Shown piece after piece: positions 28,719 to 38,146 of a stretch of DNA of 64,000 nucleotides. The stretch lies in NCBI RefSeq assembly GCF_014656055.1, contig NZ_BNBR01000003.1, positions 1 to 64,000 of the forward strand, given 5' to 3'. Numbering within the stretch: position 1 is the first letter of the stretch; each line of letters begins with the position of its first letter. The translations under genes were made by a program, and so were the position numbers. The notes under the pieces are model-generated. The model saw nothing but the letters and a program-made list of their open reading frames with translations, ran no database searches and was not told the origin of the DNA. This DNA is from Streptomyces griseosporeus (GTDB lineage: Bacteria; Actinomycetota; Actinomycetes; Streptomycetales; Streptomycetaceae).

Positions 28719-29470
28719 TGGCCATGACGACCGACACCTCCACCGCCCCGGAACCGTCCTTCGGGGAGCGGCTGCGCACCGGCTTCGGCCTGCTCGGCCC
28801 CCGTCATCCGCGGCACACGCTCACCGTGGAGCAGGCGGACACCCTGACCCTGCCCATCGGCGACGACGGCGTGGTGGTCGGCGTGAACACCGAGGGGCAG
28901 CCGGCCGTCCTCGGCGTCAACCGGCCCACGCCGTACGACATGGTGCTCATCGGCGGTCTGTGGACCGCGCAGGTCCTCGCGCTGCGCGCGGCGGCGACCG
29001 GCGCGCGCGTGGCCGTGGAGACGGGCCGCGCCCAGGCCTGGATGCCGATGGTGCACGCGATGGGCGGCGGGCAGAACGGCCTCGCGGTGTACGACGTCGG
29101 CCGCGTGCCGCCGCAGGGCGCCTCGGCGGGTACGCCGGTGCTGGTGGTGCGGGACTGCGGTATGCGTCCGCCGCGCGGGCGCGTGGCGTCGGCGCCCTGG
29201 CAGTCGGTGCTGACGCTGCTGCCGTATCTCAGCCCGGTCGCGCCGCGGTTGATGCGGCAGGCCCGGCTGGTGGGCGTGCAGCGGGTGTCGCCCGACGAGG
29301 CGGCGGAGATCGGCCGGGTGCTGGCGCTGCCCCGCCCCGAGATCGACTCGCTGCCCTCGCTCCAGGACGGCGTCACGCTGTGGTGCACGGACCGGGACCG
29401 GCAGTACGTGATGACGCAGGCGACGGACGCCGAGGTCGGACTGCTGGGCGTGGCCCGCCGGATGGACTGA
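28718..29470 (+). CDS. Conserved type VII locus protein of unknown function
   Basis: 250 aa, no signal peptide or membrane segment of normal strength. Its ATG overlaps the eccE stop codon (TGATG), so it is translated with eccE. The sequence contains a glycine-rich middle (GGLWTAQVLALRAAATGARV) and a repeated alternation of hydrophobic strands and helices that could be a nucleotide-binding-like alpha/beta fold, but no Walker motif is seen. I do not recognise a named family; its strict coupling to eccE suggests a cytoplasmic accessory of the machine. Confidence 0.8.
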   Translation: MAMTTDTSTAPEPSFGERLRTGFGLLGPRHPRHTLTVEQADTLTLPIGDDGVVVGVNTEGQPAVLGVNRPTPYDMVLIGGLWTAQVLALRAAATGARVAVETGRAQAWMPMVHAMGGGQNGLAVYDVGRVPPQGASAGTPVLVVRDCGMRPPRGRVASAPWQSVLTLLPYLSPVAPRLMRQARLVGVQRVSPDEAAEIGRVLALPRPEIDSLPSLQDGVTLWCTDRDRQYVMTQATDAEVGLLGVARRMD

Positions 29471-29851
29471 GCCGACCCCGACCCGACCCCAACTCGCCCG
29501 TTTCTGTCCGGATGTGAGCGCTATGGCTCGCTCATGCCCGCCTGGGCACCCCTGTTGAGGGCGCCGATCGTCACGGTTTGGTGTACGTGTGGTGTACGCG
29601 TGTCGGTGCCTGACCGGTTCCGCGCCGGTGTGTCACGCCGGACGGACGGGAAACGGGTGGGCGGGCCTGCCGGGTCCCCGGCTTTCGTGATTAGGCTGGG
29701 GCAGGGCACTGCGCGAGTACTCGCGAGCGGGGTGTGCGCGCTCTGCGACGACAGGGTCCAGGGCACCGGGGGAACAGCCCGGCGAATCGTACGACAGGAA
29801 CGGTCGTCCCCCAGCACGGCATGAGGGTGTTCGACCACACCAGGAGGAACT
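29471..29851 (+). promoter_or_regulatory. Intergenic region upstream of the MinD-like gene
   Basis: A 381-bp gap without a gene. TGGTGTACG occurs twice (29579-29587 and 29590-29598), 11 bases apart, one helical turn, so it may bind a regulator. A TAGGCT -10-like box is at 29692-29697. An AGGAGG ribosome binding site at 29842-29847 precedes the GTG at 29852. Confidence 0.45.
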
Positions 29852-32800
29852 GTGAACAGCGATCGGGACGGTATCCGCGGGGGCTGGGACACACCCGACG
29901 ACGACCAGACCGACGCGGAGTCCGCCATCGAGATGACGGGCGAGTTCACGATCGACTACGCGCCGCCCGCCTGGTACACGCAGAACGCCTCCGGCCCGGC
30001 GCCGGCGGCCCCCGCTCCCGTGCCGCCCGCGGCGCCCGGTCCCGCCTCGCCGCCTCCGCCGGTGGGCCCGCCGGTCGCCGTACCGGACCTGCCGCCGGGC
30101 AGCGGCTTCCAGCCGGCGTGGGCGCCGACGCCGTCGGAGGGCGCGGGGTATCCGGCGGCCGGCACGTACGGCGGCGCTGCCGCGCCTTCGCCCGAGGGGT
30201 ACCCCGGCGCTCCGGCGCAGGCCGCCGACGGCGCGTTCCCCGCCGCGCCCGCGCCCGCACCTGCGCCAGCTCCCGTGGCCTCGCCGGAGGCCGCCGCGCC
30301 GCTCGCGCCCGAGGCGTCGGAGGTGGACGAGTCCGCCAACGGCGACCTGGTCAGCGGTGCGACGATGCGTATCTCGGCGTCGGCGCTGAAGCGGGAGATC
30401 ACCGAGCGCGCGGCCGCCGCGACGGCCGCCCTCGACCCCTCGGCGCCGGACGCCGAGGAGGCCACCGGTACGCCGGAGCAGACGACGGCCGAGGAGGGCG
30501 CGGGGGCCGCGGAGGCCGCGGAGGCCACCGGGTCGGGCGAGCCGGAGGATCCGGCTTCCGGTGACGTCGCCGGCACGGCCACCGCGGACGAGGCGTCCGA
30601 GGGCGAGACCGCCGCGCCCGAGGGCGACAGTGCTGAGGGCGCGGACGCCTCCAAGGGGGAAGCGGACGGCGAAACGACGTCCGAGTCCGGCTCCGCCGAG
30701 GCTGAGCATGAGGGCGAGGGCACCACCGACGACGGCACCGCGGAGGCCGGCTCCGCCGAGGACGCTCCCGACGCCGGCGACAGCACGGACGCCCCGCAGA
30801 CCGCCGAGGACACCGCCTCCGAGGCCCCCGCGGCGGACGCCCCGCAGGGCAGCGAGCCGGAGCAGGGCGACGCCCAGCAGGCCGCCGCCGCGGGCCCCGA
30901 CGGCGCCCCCGCGTGGACTCCGCCGCCGGCGCCGCAGGACGGTGTGCCGCCGCTGCCGCCGTCGTACCAGCCCGCCGCCCCGGCCCCGGCCGCCCACTGG
31001 CCGGCCCAGCCGCAGCAGGGCCATCCGGCGGCCGCCGAGGCGGCCCAGGCGCACGGCCCGGCGCAGAGCCAGGTCCCCGGCCAGCCACTGCCGCAGGGCC
31101 AGGTCCCCGGCCAGCCGCTGCCGCAGGCCCAGGTCCCGGGCCAGCCGCAGCCGCCCTTCCCCGGACAGCCGCAGCCCCACCCCCAGGTCCCGGGCCAGGC
31201 CCAGCCGCCCGGCGTCCCGTTCCCCCAGGCCGACGCCGCCGCGCCCGCGCAACCGCAGGTGCCCCAGCAGCACATGCCGCAGCAGCCGTTCCAGCCGCAG
31301 GCACCGCAGCCGGCCCCCGCCGCCTGGCACAACGCCCCGGCCGCCCCGCCCTCGGGGTACGCCTACCCGCAGCCCGGCAGCGAGCAGGCCCCGCCCGCGC
31401 CCACGGCTCCCCAGCCCCTGGCACAGCCACAGCCGCAGCCGCAGCCCGGCGGATACGGCTTCCCGCAGCCCGGCAGCGAGCAGGCCGCGGCCGCCCCCAC
31501 GGCACCGCAGCCCCCGGCACAGCCACAGCCGCAGCCGCAGCCGCAGCCCGGCGGTTACGGCTTCCCGCCCACCGGCACGCCCGGCCAGCCGCAGCCCGGC
31601 GGGTACGGCTTCCCGCCCCAGCCGGCGCAGCAGCAGGCCGCACAGCAGCCCCCCGTCGGCGCCCCCGGCGCCCCCGGCGCTCCCGGGGGCCCCGGTGCGC
31701 CCGGTGCTCCCGTTCCCCCCGTCGACCCGCGGACCGGCGCGGCCTGGCCGCAGCCCCTGCAGCACGACCAGCGGCAGCCCGTCAACCCCGGTGCGGCGCC
31801 GCTCGGTTACACCGCGGCCGTCGAGCTGTCCTCCGACCGTCTGCTCAACAACAAGAGGCAGAAGGCGAAGAGCAGCCGCCCCGCCGCGGGCGGCGGCCGG
31901 TTCAAGCTCGGCGGCAAGAAGGAGGAGGCCGAGCGGCAGCGCAAGCTCGACCTGATCCGCACGCCCGTGCTGTCCTGCTACCGCATCGCCGTGATCAGCC
32001 TCAAGGGCGGCGTCGGCAAGACCACGACGACCACCGCGCTCGGCTCCACGCTCGCCACCGAGCGGCAGGACAAGATCCTCGCCATCGACGCCAACCCGGA
32101 CGCCGGCACGCTCGGCCGCCGGGTGCGCCGCGAGACCGGGGCGACCATCCGCGACCTGGTCCAGGCGATCCCGTACCTCAACTCGTACATGGACATCCGG
32201 CGGTTCACCTCGCAGGCCCCCTCCGGCCTGGAGATCATCGCCAACGACGTCGACCCGGCCGTCTCGACGACCTTCAACGACGAGGACTACCGGCGGGCCA
32301 TCGACGTCCTCGGGCAGCAGTACCCGATCATCCTCACCGACTCGGGCACCGGCCTGCTCTACAGCGCCATGCGCGGTGTGCTGGACCTGGCCGACCAGCT
32401 CATCATCATCTCGACGCCGTCCGTGGACGGTGCCTCCAGCGCCAGTACGACGCTGGACTGGCTCTCGGCCCACGGGTACCAGGACCTGGTCTCCCGGTCC
32501 ATCACGGTCATCTCCGGGGTCCGCGAGACCGGCAAGATGATCAAGGTCGAGGACATCGTGGCGCACTTCGAGACCCGGTGCCGGGGCGTCATCGTCGTAC
32601 CGTTCGACGAGCACCTGGCCGCCGGTGCGGAGGTCGACCTCGACATGATGCGGCCGAAGGTGCGGGAGGCGTACTTCAACCTCGCCGCGATGGTCGCCGA
32701 GGACTTCGTCCGGCACCAGCAGATGCACGGCCTGTGGACCAGCGACGGCAACCCGCCGCCGGTGGCAGCCCCGCCGATGCCGGGCCAGCCACTGCCGGGC

Positions 32801-33109
32801 CAGCCGGTGCCGGGCGCGCCGGTGCCCGGGCAGCCCATGCCGGGACAGCCGTACCCGGGCCAGCCTCAGCAGCAGGCCTACCCGCAGCAGCCGTATCCGC
32901 AGCAGGCCGCGCACCCGGGGCAGCAGCCGTACGGCCAGCCGGGGCAGCAGCCCGCCCACCCCGGGCAGCCCTATCCGCAGCAGGCCCCTCAGCCCGGCCA
33001 GCCGCCGCAGCAGCAGCCCCAGCCGGGCTACCCCGCCGGCTACGGCTATCCGCAGCCCGGTCAGCCCGGCCCGCAGCCCCCGGCCCAGCCGCAGCCGCCG
33101 CAACAGTAA
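29852..33109 (+). CDS. Proline/glutamine-rich protein with MinD/ParA-like ATPase domain
   Basis: 1085 aa. Residues 1-350 are acidic and alanine/glutamate-rich, 350-650 are dominated by PGQP/PQPQ repeats, and a soluble P-loop ATPase domain spans about 700-960 with the deviant Walker [11 protein letters not shown] near residue 717 and an IDANPDAG Walker A' segment. A second PGQP-repeat tail fills 967-1085. The architecture (disordered Pro-rich arm plus MinD-like ATPase) is that of mycobacterial EspI, an ESX-1 accessory that down-regulates secretion when ATP is low. Here it would be an EspI-like regulator or positioning factor of the ESX machine. The GTG start follows a perfect AGGAGG. Confidence 0.85.
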   Translation: MNSDRDGIRGGWDTPDDDQTDAESAIEMTGEFTIDYAPPAWYTQNASGPAPAAPAPVPPAAPGPASPPPPVGPPVAVPDLPPGSGFQPAWAPTPSEGAGYPAAGTYGGAAAPSPEGYPGAPAQAADGAFPAAPAPAPAPAPVASPEAAAPLAPEASEVDESANGDLVSGATMRISASALKREITERAAAATAALDPSAPDAEEATGTPEQTTAEEGAGAAEAAEATGSGEPEDPASGDVAGTATADEASEGETAAPEGDSAEGADASKGEADGETTSESGSAEAEHEGEGTTDDGTAEAGSAEDAPDAGDSTDAPQTAEDTASEAPAADAPQGSEPEQGDAQQAAAAGPDGAPAWTPPPAPQDGVPPLPPSYQPAAPAPAAHWPAQPQQGHPAAAEAAQAHGPAQSQVPGQPLPQGQVPGQPLPQAQVPGQPQPPFPGQPQPHPQVPGQAQPPGVPFPQADAAAPAQPQVPQQHMPQQPFQPQAPQPAPAAWHNAPAAPPSGYAYPQPGSEQAPPAPTAPQPLAQPQPQPQPGGYGFPQPGSEQAAAAPTAPQPPAQPQPQPQPQPGGYGFPPTGTPGQPQPGGYGFPPQPAQQQAAQQPPVGAPGAPGAPGGPGAPGAPVPPVDPRTGAAWPQPLQHDQRQPVNPGAAPLGYTAAVELSSDRLLNNKRQKAKSSRPAAGGGRFKLGGKKEEAERQRKLDLIRTPVLSCYRIAVISLKGGVGKTTTTTALGSTLATERQDKILAIDANPDAGTLGRRVRRETGATIRDLVQAIPYLNSYMDIRRFTSQAPSGLEIIANDVDPAVSTTFNDEDYRRAIDVLGQQYPIILTDSGTGLLYSAMRGVLDLADQLIIISTPSVDGASSASTTLDWLSAHGYQDLVSRSITVISGVRETGKMIKVEDIVAHFETRCRGVIVVPFDEHLAAGAEVDLDMMRPKVREAYFNLAAMVAEDFVRHQQMHGLWTSDGNPPPVAAPPMPGQPLPGQPVPGAPVPGQPMPGQPYPGQPQQQAYPQQPYPQQAAHPGQQPYGQPGQQPAHPGQPYPQQAPQPGQPPQQQPQPGYPAGYGYPQPGQPGPQPPAQPQPPQQ
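31070..31650 (+). repeat. Low-complexity Pro/Gln coding repeats
   Basis: Within the MinD-like gene the DNA is built of imperfect repeats of CCGGCCAGCCG-type units encoding [17 protein letters not shown] second block of the same kind lies at about 32760-33060. They encode disordered arms; unit length varies, and they are not a CRISPR array. Confidence 0.8.
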
Positions 33110-33135
33110 CCGCGGACGCGGGACGCGGACACACA

Positions 33136-33174
33136 GAAGGGCGGCCGGTGCCCACCAGGCACCGGCCGCCCTTC
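33136..33174. terminator. Bidirectional terminator between the MinD-like gene and ribF
   Basis: 17-bp perfect stem (33136-33152 with 33158-33174) and a 5-base loop between the convergent stops at 33109 and 33191. Confidence 0.88.
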
Positions 33175-33190
33175 GTCGTCGCAGCCTCCG

Positions 33191-34150
33191 CTACCGGCCT
33201 TCCGCCTCCGCCTCGGCCACCAGCTCACGGCACCGCTTCACGTCCTCGGCCATCTGCTCCAGCAGCGCGTCCAGCGTGTCGAACCTGGCCTGCCCCCGCA
33301 CGAAGGCGAGGAAGTCGACGGCGACGTGCAGGCCGTACAGGTCAAGACCCACCCGGTCGATGGCGTACGCCTCCACCGTGCGCTCGGTGCCGTCGAACTG
33401 CGGGTTGGTGCCGACGGAGATGGCGGCCGGCATCGCCTCGCCGGCCGCGTGCAGCCAGCCCGCGTACACGCCGTCGGCCGGGATCGCGGTGTGCGGCAGC
33501 GTCTCGACGTTCGCGGTGGGGAAGCCCAGTTCGCGCCCGCGCTGGGCGCCGCGCACGACCACGCCCTCGACGCGGTGCGGCCGGCCGAGGATCTCGGCGG
33601 CGCCGGCCACGTCGCCCTCGGCGACCAGGCGCCGGGTCAGCGTGGAGGAGAACGGCTCGCCGCCGCCCGCCTCACCGGTGAGGTACAGGTCGACGACCTC
33701 CACCTCGAAGTCGTACACCTTGCCCTGCTCGGTGAGGAACTCCACGTTGCCCGCGGCCTTGTGGCCGAAGCGGAAGTTGGGGCCCTCGACGACGGCCTTG
33801 GCGTGCAGCTTGTCGACCAGGACCTTCACCACGAAGTCGGCCGGCGACAGCTTCGAGAACTCCGCCGTGAACGGCAGGATCAGCACCGCGTCCACGCCCA
33901 GCTCCGCCATCAGCTCGCAGCGGCGGTGGTGCGGGGCGAGCAGCGGCGGGTGGCTGCCGGGGCGGACGACCTCGCTGGGGTGCGGGTCGAAGGTGACGAC
34001 GACCGCCGGCACGCCCAGCTGCCGGGCGCGGTCCACGGCATGCCGGATGATCAGCTGGTGGCCGCGGTGGACTCCGTCGTAAGAGCCGATGGTGACGACG
34101 CTGCGCCCCCAGTCCTGGGGGATGTCCTCCAAGCCACGCCAGCGCTGCAC
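33191..34150 (-). CDS. ribF: Bifunctional riboflavin kinase / FAD synthetase
   Basis: 319 aa. It phosphorylates riboflavin to FMN and adenylates FMN to FAD. The N-terminal nucleotidyltransferase domain has GSYDGVHRGHQ (about residues 22-32). The C-terminal riboflavin kinase domain has GFPTANVE (about 209-216) and the NPQFDG...VEAY region. Bacterial ribF usually follows truB directly; here a 3.6-kb gene of unrelated type intervenes. FAD made by this enzyme is also the cofactor of ThyX encoded in this window, a metabolic rather than operon link. Confidence 0.95.
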   Translation of the reverse strand: MQRWRGLEDIPQDWGRSVVTIGSYDGVHRGHQLIIRHAVDRARQLGVPAVVVTFDPHPSEVVRPGSHPPLLAPHHRRCELMAELGVDAVLILPFTAEFSKLSPADFVVKVLVDKLHAKAVVEGPNFRFGHKAAGNVEFLTEQGKVYDFEVEVVDLYLTGEAGGGEPFSSTLTRRLVAEGDVAGAAEILGRPHRVEGVVVRGAQRGRELGFPTANVETLPHTAIPADGVYAGWLHAAGEAMPAAISVGTNPQFDGTERTVEAYAIDRVGLDLYGLHVAVDFLAFVRGQARFDTLDALLEQMAEDVKRCRELVAEAEAEGR

Positions 34151-34281
34151 TGTGACCGCTCCTCGAACCCGTGTCGGTACTTACCGTTGACCACTTACGC
34201 AGGTCTAAGGGTGCCATGCCGCGCGCCTGTGCCCGGCATCGGCATCGGTCCTGTGACGGGGCGCACGTGCGGCCAGGCCGT

Positions 34282-37200
34282 TCAGGCCGGTACGCGGACG
34301 CCCGCCAGGTTCTCGATCGTGCGGCGAGCGCCCGGTCCGACCAGGGCCGCCCACTCCGCCGGGGTCCCGGCCAGCCAGCCCGCGACGCGCGCGGCGAAGC
34401 CGGGGACGTGACGGGCGAGGTCGACCAGGCCGTGGTCGAACCGGGCGGCGCCCTCCGGTGTGCGGGCCAGCTGCAGGCCGGTGCGGTGCAGCAGATCGCG
34501 CAGCTCGTCCCCGCTGGTGCTGTAGACGGCGGCGTGCAGCAGGGCGGCGAGGACGCCGGGGTCCCGCTCGTGGGCGAGCAGGAGGTCGCGCAGCTCGCGG
34601 CGCAGGGGGCCGGAGGCGGGGGCGCCGGGCGCGGCGAGGACGGCGGCGAGGGCGGCCCGTACCCGCTCGGGCCCGCCGACCAGCAGGCCGGTGACCAGCG
34701 GGAGGAGGTCGGCGCGGGCGCCGGGGCCCTGGTCGAGGCGGGTGTCGACGTACGCGGCGACGTCCTCGGCCGCGTCCGGGCGCAGGGCGGCGGCCTCGCG
34801 GACCAGCTCGGCGATCCGGCGGGCCGGACCGGGCTCGGTGACCTCGGCGAGGGCGCGCAGCGCCGCCCCCGCGGCCGGTCCGGCAAGCCGGGTGCGGAAG
34901 GCGTCGAGGACGGCGTCGGCGTGCGTGGCCAGGGCGGTGAGCAGGGCGTCCGGCGGGAGCTGGGGGTCTCCGGCGGCGAACCGGCGCAGCGCCTGGGGGA
35001 GGTGGCGGGCGCGGGTCGCCGGATCGCGGACGAGGAGGGCGAGCGCGCCGCCGTGCAGGTCGGTGTCGGCGGGGCGGGCGAGCAGGGCGAGGGCGGCGTA
35101 GCGCAGCAGTTCACGGTCGGCCTCGGTGCGCACGTGCGGCGCGGCGCGCAGTCCGTACGTCACCGCCGCCGCCCGCCGGTCGGGCCGCTCGTCGCGCGCC
35201 CACCGGTCCACGGCCCGGCACAGCGCCGCCGGCTCGTCCTCGGCGAGCACGGTGAGCAGTTCCCCGGCGCGCGGGTGGGCGCGGTCGACGAGAAGCTCGG
35301 TGAGGTCGTCCAGGGCACGGTGCCGGTGGGTGTGCAGCAGGGCCTGCGCGGCGGTGGCGACCGTGGCGTGCGGCGTCGCGGGCAGCGGCCGCTCGTCATC
35401 GAACCAGGCCAGGAGATACGGCTGTACGGCGGCGGGGTCGGTGGCGAGCAGCCGGGCCGTACTGTCCAGGTAGCGGGGTGCGCCGCCGTCGTGCGGGGCG
35501 GTGTCGGCGAGGACGAGGCGGCGCAGCAGGTCGAAGCGGTCGGCGGCGCGCAGCCGCAGCCCGGTCCAGAAGGCGGGGCCGAAACGGCCCGGCGGCAGCG
35601 TCCGGCCGGCGATCCGGTCGGCGAGGTCGCGCAGCACGCCGAGGTACGGCGTGGCGTCCGGCACCCGGCTGAGGACCTCGGTGAGCAGCCGGGCCGCCCA
35701 CCAGGAGTCTGGGTCGGCGTCCAGGGTCTCGGTCAGCTCGTCGAGGCGCAGGGTGAGCCGCCGGGTGCCGTGCTGCCGGGCGATCAGCAGCAGGGCCTGC
35801 ACGACGGGGCCGATGCGGTGGTGCGGGACGGGCAGCGGGTGCGCCTCGTGCGGGCGGCGGTGGACGAGGGCGCGCAGGGCCTCGTCGAGGTCGAGGTGCA
35901 TGCCCTGGAGCCAGTCGGCCAGCTCCTCGTGGGCGAAGCGGTAGCCGCCGCCGGCGGGGACGAGCAGGCCCTCGGTGAGGACGGCCGAGGCCCAGCCGGT
36001 GCCGCCGCCGAGCCGGTCCGGGGCGGGCCCCCAGGGGAACACCGCTTCGAAGGCCTCGCGGTCCAGCTCTCCCTGTCCGGGCCCGAGGCTGCGCCGGGCG
36101 GCCTCGTGGACCTGCCCGGCGACCTTGGCGGCGAGCCGGCGTACGGCGGTGCCGCGCAGCCCGTTGCCCGCGGCGAGCCGCACGGCGACGCGCAGGCACA
36201 GCAGGTCGAGGTGGGCGGCGAACACGTCGTGCCGGTCGGCACGGACGCGGGGCGCCTCCGGCAGCGCGGCGCGCACCTCGGCGAACAGGCGCAGCGCGAG
36301 CGGGTGGCGGGCGTCGGACGCTGCGAGGGCGCCCTCGGGGATGCCGTACCGCTGCCGGGCCAGGCGGGCCTCTTGCTCGCCGAGGTCGCCGAGGCGGACG
36401 TGGGGCGGCAGCGTGTCGTCGCCCTCGCCGTCGAGCCCGGCGTGCAGCAGCTCGCGCGGGAACCGTGCCCCGGCCCCCTCCCAGTACTCGTCCCGGCAGG
36501 CCACCACGAGCCGCGCCCCCGTCTGCCGCAGCCACTCCGCCGTCCCCGCGGTCCACTCCCCCAGCCGATGCGCCAGCACCGGCGGCATCTCCTCGGGCCC
36601 GTCCAGCAGCAGCAGGAGGGGCCGCCCGGCGGCACGGGCGAGCCGAGCAGGCCGCCCGGGATCGAAGCCGTCGGGGGTGTCGGGGGTACCCGTAGCGGCC
36701 GTCTGGCGGTGCTGCGGGCCGGGGGCCGGTGGGTGGCAGGGGTCGGCGGGGTGGGAACCGTGCGCGACCGGGGCGACGGCACCGGCCCCGCGATCGGCTG
36801 CCCCCGCAGGGCGACCGCCGGCCTCGGCCAGGTCGCCGGGCCAGGCCACGTCCGCCCCTCGGGACGCTGCCACGATGCGGGCCGCCCGGGTCAGGGCCCT
36901 GCGGGCCGCGTCCGCGATACCGGTGTCGCCCTCGCGGAGGTCGGCGCCGCGCAGCCACAGGGTGGGCGCCGGCTGCGGGTCCCGGCCGCGCCGGGCGGCG
37001 AGCGCCGCGAGTTCCGTCGTACGGCCGCAGCCGGGCGGGCCGACGAGGGCGAGGACGGCGGCGTCCCCGGCGTCGAACGCGGCGAACTCCCGCGCGATGG
37101 CGTCCCGTTCGACCGGCTCGACGTCGGTGCCGCCTCCCGCGGGCGGGCCGTCCTGGCCGACGGAGGTGGCGGTGAGCTCCAGGATCCCGGCCAGGTTGAG

Positions 37201-37878
37201 GTCGGCTCCGTAGGCGGGCACGGTCGCGGCGTTGCGGGCGAGCAGCTCGGCGAGCGGGCCGCCGTCGGCGGGGCGCAGCGGGACGGCGAAGCCGGCGGCG
37301 GCGTGTCCGGCCGTCAGCGCCGTGGCGACGACCCCGACGACGGCGCCGGTTACGGCGTCCAGGACCGGTCCCCCGGCCGCGCCGCCGCCGAGGCGCAGCG
37401 CGTCGCGGCCCGCGGTGCCGATGGCCAGTTCCAGCGCGTCGTCGAGGCGGTGGCGGCGGTCGGTGGCCGTGTAGGTGGCGCCGGTCGTGCCCAGCACCCG
37501 GGCCTCGCGCCAGCAGCCGGCCGGGACGCGGACGTAAATGCCGGCGTCGACCCGGTCCCGCACGGTGAGCGGCAGCGGTTCCAGCCCCAGTCCCTCGGTG
37601 CGGATCAGGGCGAGCCCGCGGTGCGGCAGCGGGGTGACGGCGTCGGCGGTGACGGCCCGGTCGCGGCCGTCGGCGGTGCGCAGGACCAGCCGGGGCAGGC
37701 CGTCGACGGCCTCGTGGGCGGTGACGAGGGTGCCGAGGTGGTCGGCGAGGAAGCCGACGCCGCGGGGGCGTCCGGCGAGGTCGGTGACATGGACGAGAAG
37801 GGTGTCCGGGAGCCGGGTCCCGTCGACCGTCTGCCCGTCGACCGTCTGCCCGTCGTCCCGCGGGCCCCGTCCCGCCAT
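34282..37878 (-). CDS. Trypsin-like (degenerate) / P-loop NTPase / helical-repeat fusion protein
   Basis: 1198 aa, cytoplasmic. Residues 25-205 resemble a trypsin-like fold: the His motif LVTAHE is present (His55), but the Asp position in a DLAL-like motif reads GLAL (residue 88) and the GDSGGP motif reads GAAGGP, with Ser replaced by Ala168, so proteolysis is unlikely. Residues 270-440 form an NTPase with a Walker A-like GPPGCGRTT (280-288; the usual Lys is Arg286) and Walker B LLLLLDGPEE (421-430), as in STAND/NACHT-type signalling ATPases. Residues ~700-1198 are leucine/alanine/arginine-rich helices, probably HEAT/ARM-like. ATG 37878 follows GGGAGGGA. It sits between truB and ribF. A defence or signalling sensor is possible but unproven. 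Confidence 0.7.
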   Translation of the reverse strand: MAGRGPRDDGQTVDGQTVDGTRLPDTLLVHVTDLAGRPRGVGFLADHLGTLVTAHEAVDGLPRLVLRTADGRDRAVTADAVTPLPHRGLALIRTEGLGLEPLPLTVRDRVDAGIYVRVPAGCWREARVLGTTGATYTATDRRHRLDDALELAIGTAGRDALRLGGGAAGGPVLDAVTGAVVGVVATALTAGHAAAGFAVPLRPADGGPLAELLARNAATVPAYGADLNLAGILELTATSVGQDGPPAGGGTDVEPVERDAIAREFAAFDAGDAAVLALVGPPGCGRTTELAALAARRGRDPQPAPTLWLRGADLREGDTGIADAARRALTRAARIVAASRGADVAWPGDLAEAGGRPAGAADRGAGAVAPVAHGSHPADPCHPPAPGPQHRQTAATGTPDTPDGFDPGRPARLARAAGRPLLLLLDGPEEMPPVLAHRLGEWTAGTAEWLRQTGARLVVACRDEYWEGAGARFPRELLHAGLDGEGDDTLPPHVRLGDLGEQEARLARQRYGIPEGALAASDARHPLALRLFAEVRAALPEAPRVRADRHDVFAAHLDLLCLRVAVRLAAGNGLRGTAVRRLAAKVAGQVHEAARRSLGPGQGELDREAFEAVFPWGPAPDRLGGGTGWASAVLTEGLLVPAGGGYRFAHEELADWLQGMHLDLDEALRALVHRRPHEAHPLPVPHHRIGPVVQALLLIARQHGTRRLTLRLDELTETLDADPDSWWAARLLTEVLSRVPDATPYLGVLRDLADRIAGRTLPPGRFGPAFWTGLRLRAADRFDLLRRLVLADTAPHDGGAPRYLDSTARLLATDPAAVQPYLLAWFDDERPLPATPHATVATAAQALLHTHRHRALDDLTELLVDRAHPRAGELLTVLAEDEPAALCRAVDRWARDERPDRRAAAVTYGLRAAPHVRTEADRELLRYAALALLARPADTDLHGGALALLVRDPATRARHLPQALRRFAAGDPQLPPDALLTALATHADAVLDAFRTRLAGPAAGAALRALAEVTEPGPARRIAELVREAAALRPDAAEDVAAYVDTRLDQGPGARADLLPLVTGLLVGGPERVRAALAAVLAAPGAPASGPLRRELRDLLLAHERDPGVLAALLHAAVYSTSGDELRDLLHRTGLQLARTPEGAARFDHGLVDLARHVPGFAARVAGWLAGTPAEWAALVGPGARRTIENLAGVRVPA

Positions 37879-38083
37879 GGCCGTCCCTCCCCGCCCCGCA
37901 TGTGCCCTGGGCCTGTGCCCCTGCCTGTGCTCTCGACGGTAGGCAGGCGGTGATCGGCGGGACAGATCGCGTGACGAACGCGCCCCCTTGTGCTCCCCCG
38001 CTTCACTCCGAGCGCCCGCCCGGACGGGTGACGGGACGGGGAGGTCTGGATACACCCTAGGGGTGGGGGAACCGAGGGGGGAC

Positions 38084-38127
38084 CGTGGAGCGGCGGGCAG
38101 TGGATGCCCCGTGTTCGCCGCTCCACG
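38084..38127 (-). terminator. Hairpin downstream of truB
   Basis: 12-bp perfect stem (38084-38095 with 38116-38127) and a 20-base loop, 20 bases past the truB stop; it would separate truB transcription from the fusion-protein gene. Confidence 0.65.
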
Positions 38128-38146
38128 GGCGGACCGTACGGGCGCC

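Noticed and set aside
31070..31650. CRISPR-like repeat array
   Set aside because: Units are short, variable, directly adjacent and lie in a coding frame as PGQP/QPQP repeats; no spacers.
34171..37953. 1260-aa plus-strand frame opposite the fusion-protein gene
   Set aside because: The minus-strand frame shows Walker motifs and helical repeats; the plus frame is only G/A/V/E-rich shadow sequence.
38041..38146. Small gene between truB and the fusion-protein gene
   Set aside because: The only open stretches are extensions of other frames; the segment is better explained as a terminator plus promoter gap.
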